Shown: positions 8,609 to 16,627 of the stretch, in pieces | How the letters are laid out: every line of letters starts with the position of its first letter | How positions within the stretch are numbered: position 1 is the first letter of the stretch | Assembly (NCBI GenBank): GCA_018715445.1 | Contig: DVLP01000310.1 | Span: 1-29,308, forward strand | Length of the DNA stretch: 29,308 nt | Origin: Candidatus Avipropionibacterium avicola | GTDB taxonomy: Bacteria; Actinomycetota; Actinomycetes; Propionibacteriales; Propionibacteriaceae | Reading direction: 5' to 3' | Notes under the pieces: model-generated | Databases searched by the model: none | Told to the model about the DNA's origin: nothing | What the model saw: the letters and a program-made list of their open reading frames with translations, nothing else | Position numbers and translations under genes: made by a program

Positions 8609-9583
8609 TCAGCGCTGGTCCCACCAGCGCAGCACCCGCAGGGCCCAGAAGGTGATCCACTTCGACGGCTCCCCGCCCGGTGCGTCGACGTGGAACCACA
8701 CCGCCCCGGGGTGGCGTCGCGCCTGCAACCAGGTCCCGTCGGGTTGCCGCTCGGCCCGGATCAGCTCAATCGCCTCACCCACACGGGGATCGCGATCACG
8801 CTGTTCCAAGGCGCTGGCCCGCCGGAAGTGGTCCGCGGCACGCAGCACGTTGTAGTACCAGCGGAACGGATAGCCGAACTGCACGGTCCACGGCGCCACC
8901 GACTCCCCGGTGGAGCGGCGCCGGTGCAAGTGGCGCTGCAGCAGGTACTCCTCACCGGCGTGCCGGGCCTGACGACTCCGACTGGTCCCGCCGGTGGCCT
9001 CCTCGAAGCTCACCAGTCCGTCGAGGGCGTTCAGGGTCGAGTGGTACGAGGACACCCGTGCACCCTCGACCCAGTCGCAGTTCCAGCCGCCGTCGTCCAG
9101 GCGGTGCTCGACCAGCCAGTCGACCAGCGGCTCCACGGGGACGCCGAGCCACAGCCCGTTGGCCACGGTGAAGGCATTGATGCAGCAGTCCACCTCGCCC
9201 TGCCAGTACGGAAGGTCCTCGTACTCCCAGCGGCAGTGCTCGGCCAACAGCTCCGGGGTCCGACGGGCGACGAGCACCGCCGGGTCGAGACCCCACTCCC
9301 GCAGTGAGTTCAACGCCCAGGTCGTCGCAGTCCAGGGTTGGGCCATCTCGTCGTCGCTGTCGCGGTCGATCCCGACCGGACGCTTCGGGAAGTATGCACC
9401 GCCGGCCCACTGCCCGTCCTCGTCCTGGACCGCCAGCAGCTCCGCTCCGAATCCCTCGCTCGCCACCCGGGCACGGGTGGCCTGCCACTGCGTCGCGTCG
9501 GCATCCAGCAGGTCTCGCTCGACCTGCCAGCGCAGCGCCGGGTCGGAGTCGAGCAACCAGGCCGTGATGTCGTCGTTGATCAT
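8609..9583 (-). CDS. Squalene-cyclase / prenyltransferase-like alpha-alpha toroid protein
   Basis: 324 aa. The sequence is helical with recurring short motifs of the terpenoid cyclase / protein prenyltransferase beta-type repeat: DEDGQWAGGAYF near 54-65, LDDGGWNCDW near 163-172 and RQPDGTWLQ near 283. It is half the length of true squalene-hopene cyclases and I see no DXDDTA protonation motif, so catalysis of triterpene cyclisation is unlikely; many actinobacterial genes of this kind are annotated only as squalene cyclase-like. Its ATG overlaps the stop of the CrtA-like gene (ATGA), implying translational coupling. It ends 3 bp from the convergent P450 gene. Function not known; a binding or carrier role for an isoprenoid or other small molecule is conceivable. 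Confidence 0.65.
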   Translation of the reverse strand: MINDDITAWLLDSDPALRWQVERDLLDADATQWQATRARVASEGFGAELLAVQDEDGQWAGGAYFPKRPVGIDRDSDDEMAQPWTATTWALNSLREWGLDPAVLVARRTPELLAEHCRWEYEDLPYWQGEVDCCINAFTVANGLWLGVPVEPLVDWLVEHRLDDGGWNCDWVEGARVSSYHSTLNALDGLVSFEEATGGTSRSRQARHAGEEYLLQRHLHRRRSTGESVAPWTVQFGYPFRWYYNVLRAADHFRRASALEQRDRDPRVGEAIELIRAERQPDGTWLQARRHPGAVWFHVDAPGGEPSKWITFWALRVLRWWDQR

Positions 9584-10296
9584 TCAGCCAGCGTAGTGCC
9601 CGGGCGCGCGACAGGGACCAGATCGGTACGACCCTGCCAGGATCCGTGCTCCGACAGAGCTCGGAACCGCAGGGTCGTGAACTCGTGGTGGAAGTCGCGT
9701 CGCTCCCGTTCGGCCATCCCGTCGACGTGGTGTCGCGCCTGTGGTCCCTGACCACGGCCGTGGACCATCGAGACCATCTCGCGCAGGCTGCGCCACACCG
9801 TGAAGGTCGAGATCGTCCGCGGCGGCCGCATGGCCGCCAGGGCCAGGGTCGTGCCGGGATCGTCACGCACCTGCCGCTCCACCGGACGCCCCCAGCGCAG
9901 GAACCGAGGGACCTGCGGGATCCGCATCCGGGCGATCGTGACCGCCACCACCGGCTCGTCCGGCTCGAGCTTGGCGTGACCGGTGAGAAGGTCGTCGACC
10001 GCGGCGACGTGGCCCCAGGTCCGTACGTGGGCCAGCCGCACGTGCCAGCCGTCTGCCAAACGGCGACCGAAGCGGTCCCGGTCGAGGAACTCCTCGAGCG
10101 CCGACTCATCAGCCCACACGGCAAAGGTGGCGCACCGGCGCAGCTGCATCCGCCGTGGTGACACCACCGGGGCACCGAGCTCCATCGCCGCCATCACCTC
10201 GATGTGGAGCAGGCCGGGGGCACTCGGTCGACGCAGCAGCGCCCGCGCAGTGACGGCGGCCGGAAGCTCGGCCAGGTGGAAGCTGACCAGGCTCAT
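9580..10296 (-). CDS. Spheroidene monooxygenase (CrtA)-like protein
   Basis: 238 aa from ATG 10296, which overlaps the LacI stop as ATGA. The layout fits the CrtA/spheroidene monooxygenase-like family: an N-terminal SFHLAELP, FAVWADESALEEFL at 58-71, and the C-terminal FTVWRSLREMVSM at 165-177 followed by H-rich, W-containing tail (HHEFTTLRFRALSEHGSW). CrtA introduces a keto group into carotenoids in purple bacteria; homologues are common in actinobacteria without carotenoid genes and their role is not established. Here no carotenoid gene is nearby. The longer start at 10350 would overlap the LacI gene by 58 bp and is not favoured. It sits between the regulator and a cyclase-like gene in one tight operon. 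Confidence 0.7.
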   Translation of the reverse strand: MSLVSFHLAELPAAVTARALLRRPSAPGLLHIEVMAAMELGAPVVSPRRMQLRRCATFAVWADESALEEFLDRDRFGRRLADGWHVRLAHVRTWGHVAAVDDLLTGHAKLEPDEPVVAVTIARMRIPQVPRFLRWGRPVERQVRDDPGTTLALAAMRPPRTISTFTVWRSLREMVSMVHGRGQGPQARHHVDGMAERERRDFHHEFTTLRFRALSEHGSWQGRTDLVPVARPGTTLAE

Positions 10297-11309
10297 GGGT
10301 TGGCGACTCCCCCGTGCCCGGCGGAGGATTCCCGCACCACCAAGGACCATCCGACCGTTTGCCGCTGCGGCCCTTCCTGGGCGTCGCTGACGGCCTGCAG
10401 GGCGATCGTGGCGATCTCGGCGCGGTTCGGTGAGATCGTGGTGAGGGTCGGGTTCGACGCTCGTCCGTACGGGATGTCGTCATGGCCGACGACGGCGATG
10501 TCATCGGGCACGTCCAGACCGGCCCGCTGCAGCCCGCGGATCAGCCCCAGGGCGATCCAGTCGGTCACGCAGAAGACAGCATCGGGGCGCTCCTGGAGCT
10601 CGACGATCCGGCGGGCGGCCGATTCGCCGTCGTCACCGCTGATCCCCGTCGTCTCGAACTGCAGGTCCGACGAGACAGGGCATCGCGCTGCGGTGAGGGT
10701 GTCGTGCCAACCCTGCCAACGAGCGTTGGAGGCGTTCAGGTTGGTCCCGACGATCGCGACCCGGCGTCGGCCGGTGTCGAGCAGGTGTTCCACTGCGGCG
10801 CAGGCCGCGGCCAACCGGTCGATCGCGACCGAGGTGACCGAGTCGGGCCAGTCCCGGTCCCCCAGCAGCACCAGGGGCAGCGTTGACCTGCGGGCTTCGA
10901 TGTCATCGCGGTCCAGGGTCGTGGGGCTGAGCACGATCCCGTCGATCCGTTGACCGAAACTGCCCTCCAGGGCGGCAAGTTCACGCTCGCGGGAGCCGTG
11001 GGTCTGCTCGACCACGAGATGGAGCCCCATCGCTTCGGCGGCATCGAGCATCTGCTGGGCCAGGGAGGCGAAGTAGGGCATCTCGAGCTGGGGCACGACC
11101 AGTGCCACCAGACCGGTGCGGCCCCGAGCCAGGTTGCGGGCCACCAGGTTCGGTCGGTAGCCCAGCTCGGCCACCGCCTGCTCGACGCGCTCGCGGGTCC
11201 CGGCCGAGACGTGCACGTAGCCGTTGACGACATTGGACACCGTCCGCATGGAGACCCCTGCCCGTTCGGCGACGTCGACCAGACGTGGGTGGCTGGATCT
11301 GCGGCTCAT
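10293..11309 (-). CDS. LacI-family transcriptional regulator
   Basis: 338 aa, normal for the family. The N-terminal HTH reads LVDVAERAGVSMRTVSNVVNG with hinge helix YRPNLVARNLARGRT near 52-66; the remaining part is the periplasmic-binding-protein-like effector domain (LVALVVPQLEMPYFASL, IDGIVLSPTT, DDIAVVGHDDIPYG, NPTLTTI). It would sense a sugar. It lies 18 bp behind a solute-binding protein gene and overlaps the CrtA-like gene by ATGA. The perfect palindrome with a central CG at 14176-14191, upstream of the operon and of the divergent MFS gene, has the form of a LacI-family operator, so local control of the sulfatase operon is likely. Confidence 0.95.
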   Translation of the reverse strand: MSRRSSHPRLVDVAERAGVSMRTVSNVVNGYVHVSAGTRERVEQAVAELGYRPNLVARNLARGRTGLVALVVPQLEMPYFASLAQQMLDAAEAMGLHLVVEQTHGSRERELAALEGSFGQRIDGIVLSPTTLDRDDIEARRSTLPLVLLGDRDWPDSVTSVAIDRLAAACAAVEHLLDTGRRRVAIVGTNLNASNARWQGWHDTLTAARCPVSSDLQFETTGISGDDGESAARRIVELQERPDAVFCVTDWIALGLIRGLQRAGLDVPDDIAVVGHDDIPYGRASNPTLTTISPNRAEIATIALQAVSDAQEGPQRQTVGWSLVVRESSAGHGGVANP

Positions 11310-11327
11310 CGGGCCATTCCACCACGG

Positions 11328-12599
11328 TCACCCGCCGAGGGCCCGTTGCGCCTCCTCCAGGAAGGTGGTGGCGGCATCGGCGGCGCTCGCCTTGCCGAAG
11401 CCGACGGACTCGTTGGCACGGGTGAAGGCCGACAGCAGCTCACCGTAGCCGGTGGGCCACGGGCCGGGAGCCGGTCCGGCGAGCTCGGCGTAGTCGTCGA
11501 TGTAGTCGACTGCGGCCCGGGTCGCCCGGTCCGCGTGAGCCAAGCTCTCCCGGGCGGCCTCGGTGGGTGGCACGCCCAGCAGCAGTCCGATCACGTCAGT
11601 GGCCTCGGCATCGTTGATCAGGTGATTGACCAACTGTGCCGCAGCATCCGGGTTCGCGGCGTTGGCGGAGATGCACCAGAAATCGAGCGCCTTCACGAAC
11701 AGCCCGGAGAAGTCACCCTTGGTCTTCTGCGGCATGGGTGACACCTCCACGGAGCCGTCGCGGATGAGCGGCTGGTAGAAGGTCACCTGCTGCACCCAGC
11801 CGGAGGTGAGGGCGGCGTCGCCGGTCGACATCGGGTTGGTCTCGAAGTCACCCCCGGCCGCGGTGACATCGGACGGCGGTGCCGCCTTCGCCTTGCGCAG
11901 CTCGTCCCACAGCGTGAACCACTGGGCGATCACCTCCGGGGTGAGCTGCAGCGATCCGTCGTCGGCGAACTGGTTGCCGACCTCCTGACGGGCGTAGACA
12001 TCGAACATCTGGAAGTTGCCGCCCATGTCGGTCGTGCCGTACTTGCCCGTGTCGGTGGCGAATTCGGTGACCCAGTCGCGGAAGTCGTCCCAGGTCCACT
12101 CGACCGGCACCTCGGCTCCGGCGTCACTGACCATCGACCGACTGGAGAAGATGGCCGGGGCGATGGAGCTCTGGCCCACGCCGTACAGGGTGCCGTCGAC
12201 CAGACCGGAGCCACGGACATCCTCGTCCAGCAAGGACAGGTCGAGACCGTTCAACGCGCTCACGTCGGCGAAGACTCCACGACTGGCGTACTCGACGAAG
12301 TAGGTCATCGACATCCGGAAGACATCCGGTGGTTCACCGGCAGCGGTCTCGGTGGCGAGCTTGTCCCAGTAGTCGTTGAAGGCCACGCCGGAGCCGATGG
12401 CGGTGACACCGTCCTGGGCCTGCGACCACGAGTCCAGCACCGCGTTCATCGCTTCGTGCACCGGGGCGCCGCCGTACCAGCTGACCATCAGCTCGCCGCT
12501 GTCGGCCCGTCCGGAGTCGGCTCGACACCCACCGGCAGCCAGGGCGAGACCGGCTGCCGCTCCCGCGCCCAGCAGGCTACGTCGATCAATCGTGGGCAT
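11328..12599 (-). CDS. Extracellular solute-binding lipoprotein (ABC sugar type)
   Basis: 423 aa. The signal peptide begins DRRSLLGAG, a Tat-like twin-Arg context, and ends AAGGC, so export as a Tat-dependent lipoprotein is plausible with Cys25 lipidated. The mature part resembles family 1 sugar-binding proteins: LMVSWYGGAPVHEAMN, PPDVFRMSMTYF, WTWDDFRDWVTE, TGDAALTSGWV. It starts 3 bp after the sulfatase stop, with AAGGA inside the sulfatase 3' end, and precedes the LacI gene. As with the polyol operon, the partner permease and ATPase genes are absent. The likely cargo is a sulfated or otherwise decorated sugar released by the sulfatase (inference). Confidence 0.9.
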   Translation of the reverse strand: MPTIDRRSLLGAGAAAGLALAAGGCRADSGRADSGELMVSWYGGAPVHEAMNAVLDSWSQAQDGVTAIGSGVAFNDYWDKLATETAAGEPPDVFRMSMTYFVEYASRGVFADVSALNGLDLSLLDEDVRGSGLVDGTLYGVGQSSIAPAIFSSRSMVSDAGAEVPVEWTWDDFRDWVTEFATDTGKYGTTDMGGNFQMFDVYARQEVGNQFADDGSLQLTPEVIAQWFTLWDELRKAKAAPPSDVTAAGGDFETNPMSTGDAALTSGWVQQVTFYQPLIRDGSVEVSPMPQKTKGDFSGLFVKALDFWCISANAANPDAAAQLVNHLINDAEATDVIGLLLGVPPTEAARESLAHADRATRAAVDYIDDYAELAGPAPGPWPTGYGELLSAFTRANESVGFGKASAADAATTFLEEAQRALGG

Positions 12600-12602
12600 G
12601 AC

Positions 12603-14132
12603 TCACTTCCTTGTCCCGGAGCGGTGCCCCGTGTCGTCGGACGATGGCGGTTCGGCCCACCGCCAGTTGTGGGCCGCGATCCGGGGGGTGTAGCGACCCA
12701 CCGGCAGGTCGTCACCCAGCCGCATCATCCAGCGGGCCAGCCACTGGGTCAGCTCGGCGAGGGTCGCGGCGTGCTCCGGATCGTCGGCGAGGTTGGTGAC
12801 CTCCGCCGGATCACGGTCGAGGTCGTACAGCCAGGTGGTGCCGGCCTGATCCATCACCAGCTTCATCGACCCTCGCTGCACCGAGCGTTCCTGTCCCGAC
12901 TGGGTGACGCTGTTGAGTTCGTCGAATGTCCTGCCCTCGTAGGGGAAGTGAAGCTCGGGCCTGGCGTCGGCACCGTACTCGAGCCCGCCGTAGCCGAGCT
13001 CGACGTAGCCGGTGGTGAACTCCTCGCCCGGGTCACGACTGTCGTCGAACAACGGAGTCAGGTCCCGCCCTTGGACGCCGATCGGCAGCTCCTGGTCGAT
13101 CAGTCCGCAGATGGTGGGCATCACGTCGACGATCGAGACGCACTCCTGACGCACCTGGCCGACCGGCACACCCGGACCGGCCATCACCAGCGGGATGCGG
13201 GTCAGCACCTCCGGCAGGCCGGCACCCTTGCGCTGCAGGCCGTACTCGCCCACGTAGTCGCCGTGGTCGGCCAGGAAGACCACGATCGTGTTGTCGAGGT
13301 GGGGGCCCAGCCCGTCGAGCAGGCGGGCGATCTGGTCGTCGACCATGCGCAACATGCCCAGATAGGTCGACAGGTAGCGGCGCCAGTGCTCGTCATAGCC
13401 GGGACGCTTGGACTCGATGAGCTCGCGCAACCATCGGTATCGCCAGGAGAGCTGGTCGACCACCTCCGGACCCGCGTGGCGCTGATGGCCCTCGGCGAGC
13501 TCGGTGAACATCGACCAGTACGGCTCCGGGGCCTGGTACGGATTGTGCGGCTCGGGGAAGGACACCCAACAGAAGAAGGGAACCTCGCTCGGCCCGTCCG
13601 GTCGTGCGGCGTGGATCTCGGCCAACGCATCGTCCACGATCCGGTGCGGCAGCTGCGCCTCGACCGGGTACGGCGTCGCCTCCTCGGCCACGGAGTGGTC
13701 CAGCTCGCCCAGCCACTGGTCGAACTGGGCGTGCACCGGGTCCCGTTCGGGTCCGTTGGTGTGCATGTAGGGGCCGCTGAAGTGGTCGACGGCGTCGGCC
13801 TTGCGGTGCATGTGCGGCTTGCCGTGGAAGAACGTCTCGTAACCGGCCCGGTCGAACACGTCGATCAGGTCCTCGCCGAAGAAGGCCTCGCGGTCATTGG
13901 AGTTCTGCCGGACCTGGTGGGCCGAGGGATAGCGCCCGGTCAGCAGGCTGACCCGGGCCGGGACACAGGCCGGAGCCGAGGTGTGGGCCCGTTCGAAGCT
14001 CGTGCCACGGGCAGCCAGGCCGGTCAGGGTCGGCATCACCGTCGGGCCGTACCCGTCCGGGTCGGTGAGGTCGGCCCGGTGCTGGTCGGTCATCACCCAC
14101 AGCACGTTGGGCCGGGATCGATCGGGGGCCAT
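12603..14132 (-). CDS. Type I sulfatase (formylglycine-dependent)
   Basis: 509 aa from ATG 14132, with GGAGCAGGAG upstream; the frame extension to 14198 would cover the operator and is not used. The N-terminus PNVLWVMTDQHRAD has the metal-binding residues of the alkaline phosphatase superfamily. The sulfatase signature is C-x-P-x-R at 56-60 (CVPAR, followed by VSLLTGRYPSAH); Cys56 would be converted to formylglycine by a maturase encoded elsewhere. DHGDYVGEYG in the middle gives further metal ligands. There is no signal peptide, so it appears cytoplasmic. It heads an operon with a solute-binding protein and LacI regulator, which fits catabolism of a sulfated carbohydrate. Other possibilities are a choline-sulfatase-like or phosphonate monoester hydrolase-like enzyme. 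Confidence 0.92.
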   Translation of the reverse strand: MAPDRSRPNVLWVMTDQHRADLTDPDGYGPTVMPTLTGLAARGTSFERAHTSAPACVPARVSLLTGRYPSAHQVRQNSNDREAFFGEDLIDVFDRAGYETFFHGKPHMHRKADAVDHFSGPYMHTNGPERDPVHAQFDQWLGELDHSVAEEATPYPVEAQLPHRIVDDALAEIHAARPDGPSEVPFFCWVSFPEPHNPYQAPEPYWSMFTELAEGHQRHAGPEVVDQLSWRYRWLRELIESKRPGYDEHWRRYLSTYLGMLRMVDDQIARLLDGLGPHLDNTIVVFLADHGDYVGEYGLQRKGAGLPEVLTRIPLVMAGPGVPVGQVRQECVSIVDVMPTICGLIDQELPIGVQGRDLTPLFDDSRDPGEEFTTGYVELGYGGLEYGADARPELHFPYEGRTFDELNSVTQSGQERSVQRGSMKLVMDQAGTTWLYDLDRDPAEVTNLADDPEHAATLAELTQWLARWMMRLGDDLPVGRYTPRIAAHNWRWAEPPSSDDTGHRSGTRK

Positions 14133-14175
14133 CGTTGTGCTCCTGCTCCGTCGGTTGTCTCGAGTCTGACACAGA

Positions 14176-14191
14176 TTTGCAGCGCTGCAAA
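14176..14191. promoter_or_regulatory. LacI-type operator, perfect 16-bp palindrome
   Basis: TTTGCAGCGCTGCAAA is a perfect palindrome with central CG, the usual architecture of LacI-family sites. It is 43 bp before the sulfatase start and 25 bp before the MFS start, so one bound dimer could control both directions. The LacI regulator is encoded in the leftward operon. Confidence 0.8.
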
Positions 14192-14216
14192 GAGTCACCG
14201 TGTGAGGATGGCTGAC

Positions 14217-15599
14217 ATGGTGAGCGACAGTCGACCACGGGTCCCCCGACTCCTGGTGGCCACACTCGCTGCGGGTACCTTGCTCAACCCGCTGAACAGT
14301 TCGATGATCGCGGTCGCACTGGTCCAGTTGCAGGAAGCCTTCTCGATCGGCGTCGGCACCGTCACCTGGCTGATCTCCGGCTTCTATGTCGCGGCAGCGG
14401 TCGGCCAGCCACTGATGGGCCGGCTCGTCGACCAGTTCGGAGCCCGACGGTTGTTCATGGCAGGCCTGGTCCTGGTGCTGCTCACCTCCGCAGCGATGCC
14501 CTTCGTCCCCAACTTCTGGTGGCTGGTCGCGCTGCGGGCCGTGCAGGCCCTGGGCACCTCGACGGCGTACCCGGCCGCGCTGGTCCTGATCCGTGCTGCC
14601 ACACCCGGCAAGGACGCACCCGCCGGCGCGATGGGGATCCTGGCCATGGCCGGCTCCACCTCAGCCGCGCTCGGCCCGGTGATCGGCGGTGTCCTGGTGT
14701 CCTTGGCCGGCTGGCAGGCCGTCTTCCTGGTCAACGTCCCGTTCACCCTGGTCGGCCTGCTGCTGGCGAGCCGGACCCTTCCCCGTACGACGCCCGACCG
14801 CGCCGACACCGGTCCGCGGTTCCGCGGACTGCTCGCCGAGATCGACCTGCCCGGGATCGCCTTGTTCACCATGACCCTGGTCTCGGTGTTGTTGTTCCTC
14901 CTGTCCTTCTCGACCGAGCCGCGCTGGTGGTGCCTCCCGATCTTCCTGCTGGGACTGGTGGCCCTGATCATCCGTGAGCGAGCCGTACCGACCCCGTTCC
15001 TCGACGTGCGGGGACTGGCCGCGAACCCGGCCCTCACTTCGGTGCTGGTGCAGCAGGCGACCATCCAGCTGGTCTTCTACTGCGCGTTCTTCTCACTGCC
15101 GATGTGGTTGGAGTCAGTGCGGGAGTTCGAGACTGCGGCCGCCGGGGCCTTCGTGCTGCCGATCGCCGGACTCGGGGTGCTGACGATCCCGCTGGCGGCC
15201 CGACTGATCGACCGGCGCGGATCCCGCGCGGCGCTGGTGCTCGGCTCGGTGGTGTTGTTGACCGCCACCATCGGCATGCAGGTGCTCGACGATGCCACCC
15301 CGATCCTGGTGATCGTCGGATTCATGGTGCTCTTCGGGATCCCCAACGGGTTCAACAACCTGGGCCTGCAGACCGCGCTCTACACCGCCACGCCGGCAAG
15401 TCGGACCGGATCCTCCGGAGGGCTGTTCCAGACCTTCCGCTACCTGGGAGCCATCAGCGCGACCGCCGTGATCGGCATGATCTTCGAGAACGACCTCACC
15501 AGCGCAGGCCTGCACCGCCTGGGTCTGGTGATGAGCGCCGGCGCGATCGTCGTTCTCGTCCTGGCATTGACGATCCGCCGCCACCGAGTGGACGCCTGA
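14217..15599 (+). CDS. MFS transporter, DHA2-like drug/metabolite exporter
   Basis: 460 aa from ATG 14217 (GAGG 9 nt upstream; an ATG at 14208 is too near that ribosome site). The protein is a string of hydrophobic helices with the MFS landmark GRLVDQFGARRLFMAG between helices 2 and 3 and the DHA2-type motif LGPVIGGVLVSLAGWQAVFLVNVP in helix 5 region. The N-terminus LLNPLNSSMIAVAL fits motif D1 of this family. The likely role is proton-driven export of a drug or metabolite, or facilitation of sugar uptake given its context. It shares the LacI-type operator with the sulfatase operon, hence perhaps part of the same response. It is convergent with the phosphotransferase gene (31 bp between stops). 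Confidence 0.9.
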   Translation: MVSDSRPRVPRLLVATLAAGTLLNPLNSSMIAVALVQLQEAFSIGVGTVTWLISGFYVAAAVGQPLMGRLVDQFGARRLFMAGLVLVLLTSAAMPFVPNFWWLVALRAVQALGTSTAYPAALVLIRAATPGKDAPAGAMGILAMAGSTSAALGPVIGGVLVSLAGWQAVFLVNVPFTLVGLLLASRTLPRTTPDRADTGPRFRGLLAEIDLPGIALFTMTLVSVLLFLLSFSTEPRWWCLPIFLLGLVALIIRERAVPTPFLDVRGLAANPALTSVLVQQATIQLVFYCAFFSLPMWLESVREFETAAAGAFVLPIAGLGVLTIPLAARLIDRRGSRAALVLGSVVLLTATIGMQVLDDATPILVIVGFMVLFGIPNGFNNLGLQTALYTATPASRTGSSGGLFQTFRYLGAISATAVIGMIFENDLTSAGLHRLGLVMSAGAIVVLVLALTIRRHRVDA

Positions 15600-15630
15600 C
15601 CCGCGCCCGATCCCCGAGCTCGTCGAGGGG

Positions 15631-16560
15631 TCACAACCCTGCGTCAGCCAGCACATTCCGTCCGACCGCGACCTGGGCGGCACGCCGACCCGGCAGGGTG
15701 TGCCAGTAGTACCAGACCATCAGCGAGATGCACAGCGCCCAGGCTCGACCCTTCGCCCAGGTGGTGTCGTCGACGCCGAGCCGTTCACGGAACAGTTCCC
15801 GACCTGCCGGGTCCAGCACCTGCCACGCCACCACCAGGTCCACCGTCGGATCACCGACCGAGGGACCGAAGTCCAGCACCGCAGCGAGGCGACCGTTCCG
15901 GACCAGGAGGTTCTCCCCGGTCAGGTCACCGTGGTACCAACACGCCGTCGTGGTCTCGGCGGCCCCTGGTAGTCGGAGTGCTTCCTCCCACAGGTGTTCG
16001 GCAGCGTCGAGGTCGTAGCCGAAGTCGCCGAGGGCTCGACAGCGGGCCAGGTTGTCACGCACGGCTGGGTCCAGATCAGCCAGTGCGGTGCCCCGGTACG
16101 ACCTCGGCAGGTCGCTCTCCGGCAGGTCAGTGGGAATGGGTGCCGCTCGCAGGGACTGGATGAACGCGGCGAGGTCTTCGGCCAGCTGCTCGCTGTCCGA
16201 CGGTGGGCCGTCCGGCAGTACGACCTCGGGATGGTCGCCGGCGATCCAACGGACCACGGACCAGTGTTCGCTGTAGATCGGTGTCGGTTGGCCGACCGCG
16301 ACCACTTCCGGGACGGGCACGGACAGCGCCGGGGAGAGCCTCGGGGTCCAGTGCGCTTCGGCCAGGATCATGCGTGATCCCCCGGGTTGGCGCGGCAGTC
16401 GGACCAGCAGGTCCTGGCCGAGACGGAACAGGACATTGGTCGACCCGGTCGACTCGAGTCGCGTCAGCGGCAGCCGGGCCCACGGACGATGGTGGGACTC
16501 CAGCAGGCCCCGCACCAACGCGTCGTCGATCACGAGCTCGTCGTCATGGAGTCGGGGCAC
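15631..16560 (-). CDS. Aminoglycoside phosphotransferase family protein
   Basis: 309 aa from GTG 16560. The protein has the full APH-type layout: an N-terminal lobe with VLFRLGQDLLVRLPR, the catalytic loop WYHGDLTGENLLV (H-G-D-x-x-x-x-N) and the metal-binding VLDFGPSVGDPTVDL. The start MPRLHDDELVIDDALV resembles the common MHADE...D..LVRRLL beginning of this actinobacterial family, which supports the GTG; an in-frame TAG 60 nt upstream limits extension. No good ribosome site is visible. Members of this family are mostly of unknown substrate, with only some giving antibiotic resistance. It is divergent from the PLP-enzyme gene with 67 bp between. Confidence 0.88.
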   Translation of the reverse strand: MPRLHDDELVIDDALVRGLLESHHRPWARLPLTRLESTGSTNVLFRLGQDLLVRLPRQPGGSRMILAEAHWTPRLSPALSVPVPEVVAVGQPTPIYSEHWSVVRWIAGDHPEVVLPDGPPSDSEQLAEDLAAFIQSLRAAPIPTDLPESDLPRSYRGTALADLDPAVRDNLARCRALGDFGYDLDAAEHLWEEALRLPGAAETTTACWYHGDLTGENLLVRNGRLAAVLDFGPSVGDPTVDLVVAWQVLDPAGRELFRERLGVDDTTWAKGRAWALCISLMVWYYWHTLPGRRAAQVAVGRNVLADAGL

Positions 16561-16627
16561 CCGGTCAGTCCAGCGGATCGGTCTCGGCAGGTCAATCGGT
16601 TTCTCCCCAGACTTCTACGCTGGAGCG

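Noticed and set aside
9580..9583. Carotenoid or hopanoid biosynthesis cluster around the CrtA-like and cyclase-like genes
   Set aside because: No phytoene synthase, desaturase or squalene synthase nearby, and the cyclase-like protein is half length without a DXDD motif.
12456..14216. Long plus-strand extension in front of the MFS transporter
   Set aside because: It covers the sulfatase in antisense; MFS homology begins only at about 14217, where a ribosome site exists.
15600..15630. Bidirectional terminator between MFS and phosphotransferase genes
   Set aside because: The only hairpin (CCCCGA...TCGAGGGG) needs a bulge and lacks a T-run; too weak to annotate.
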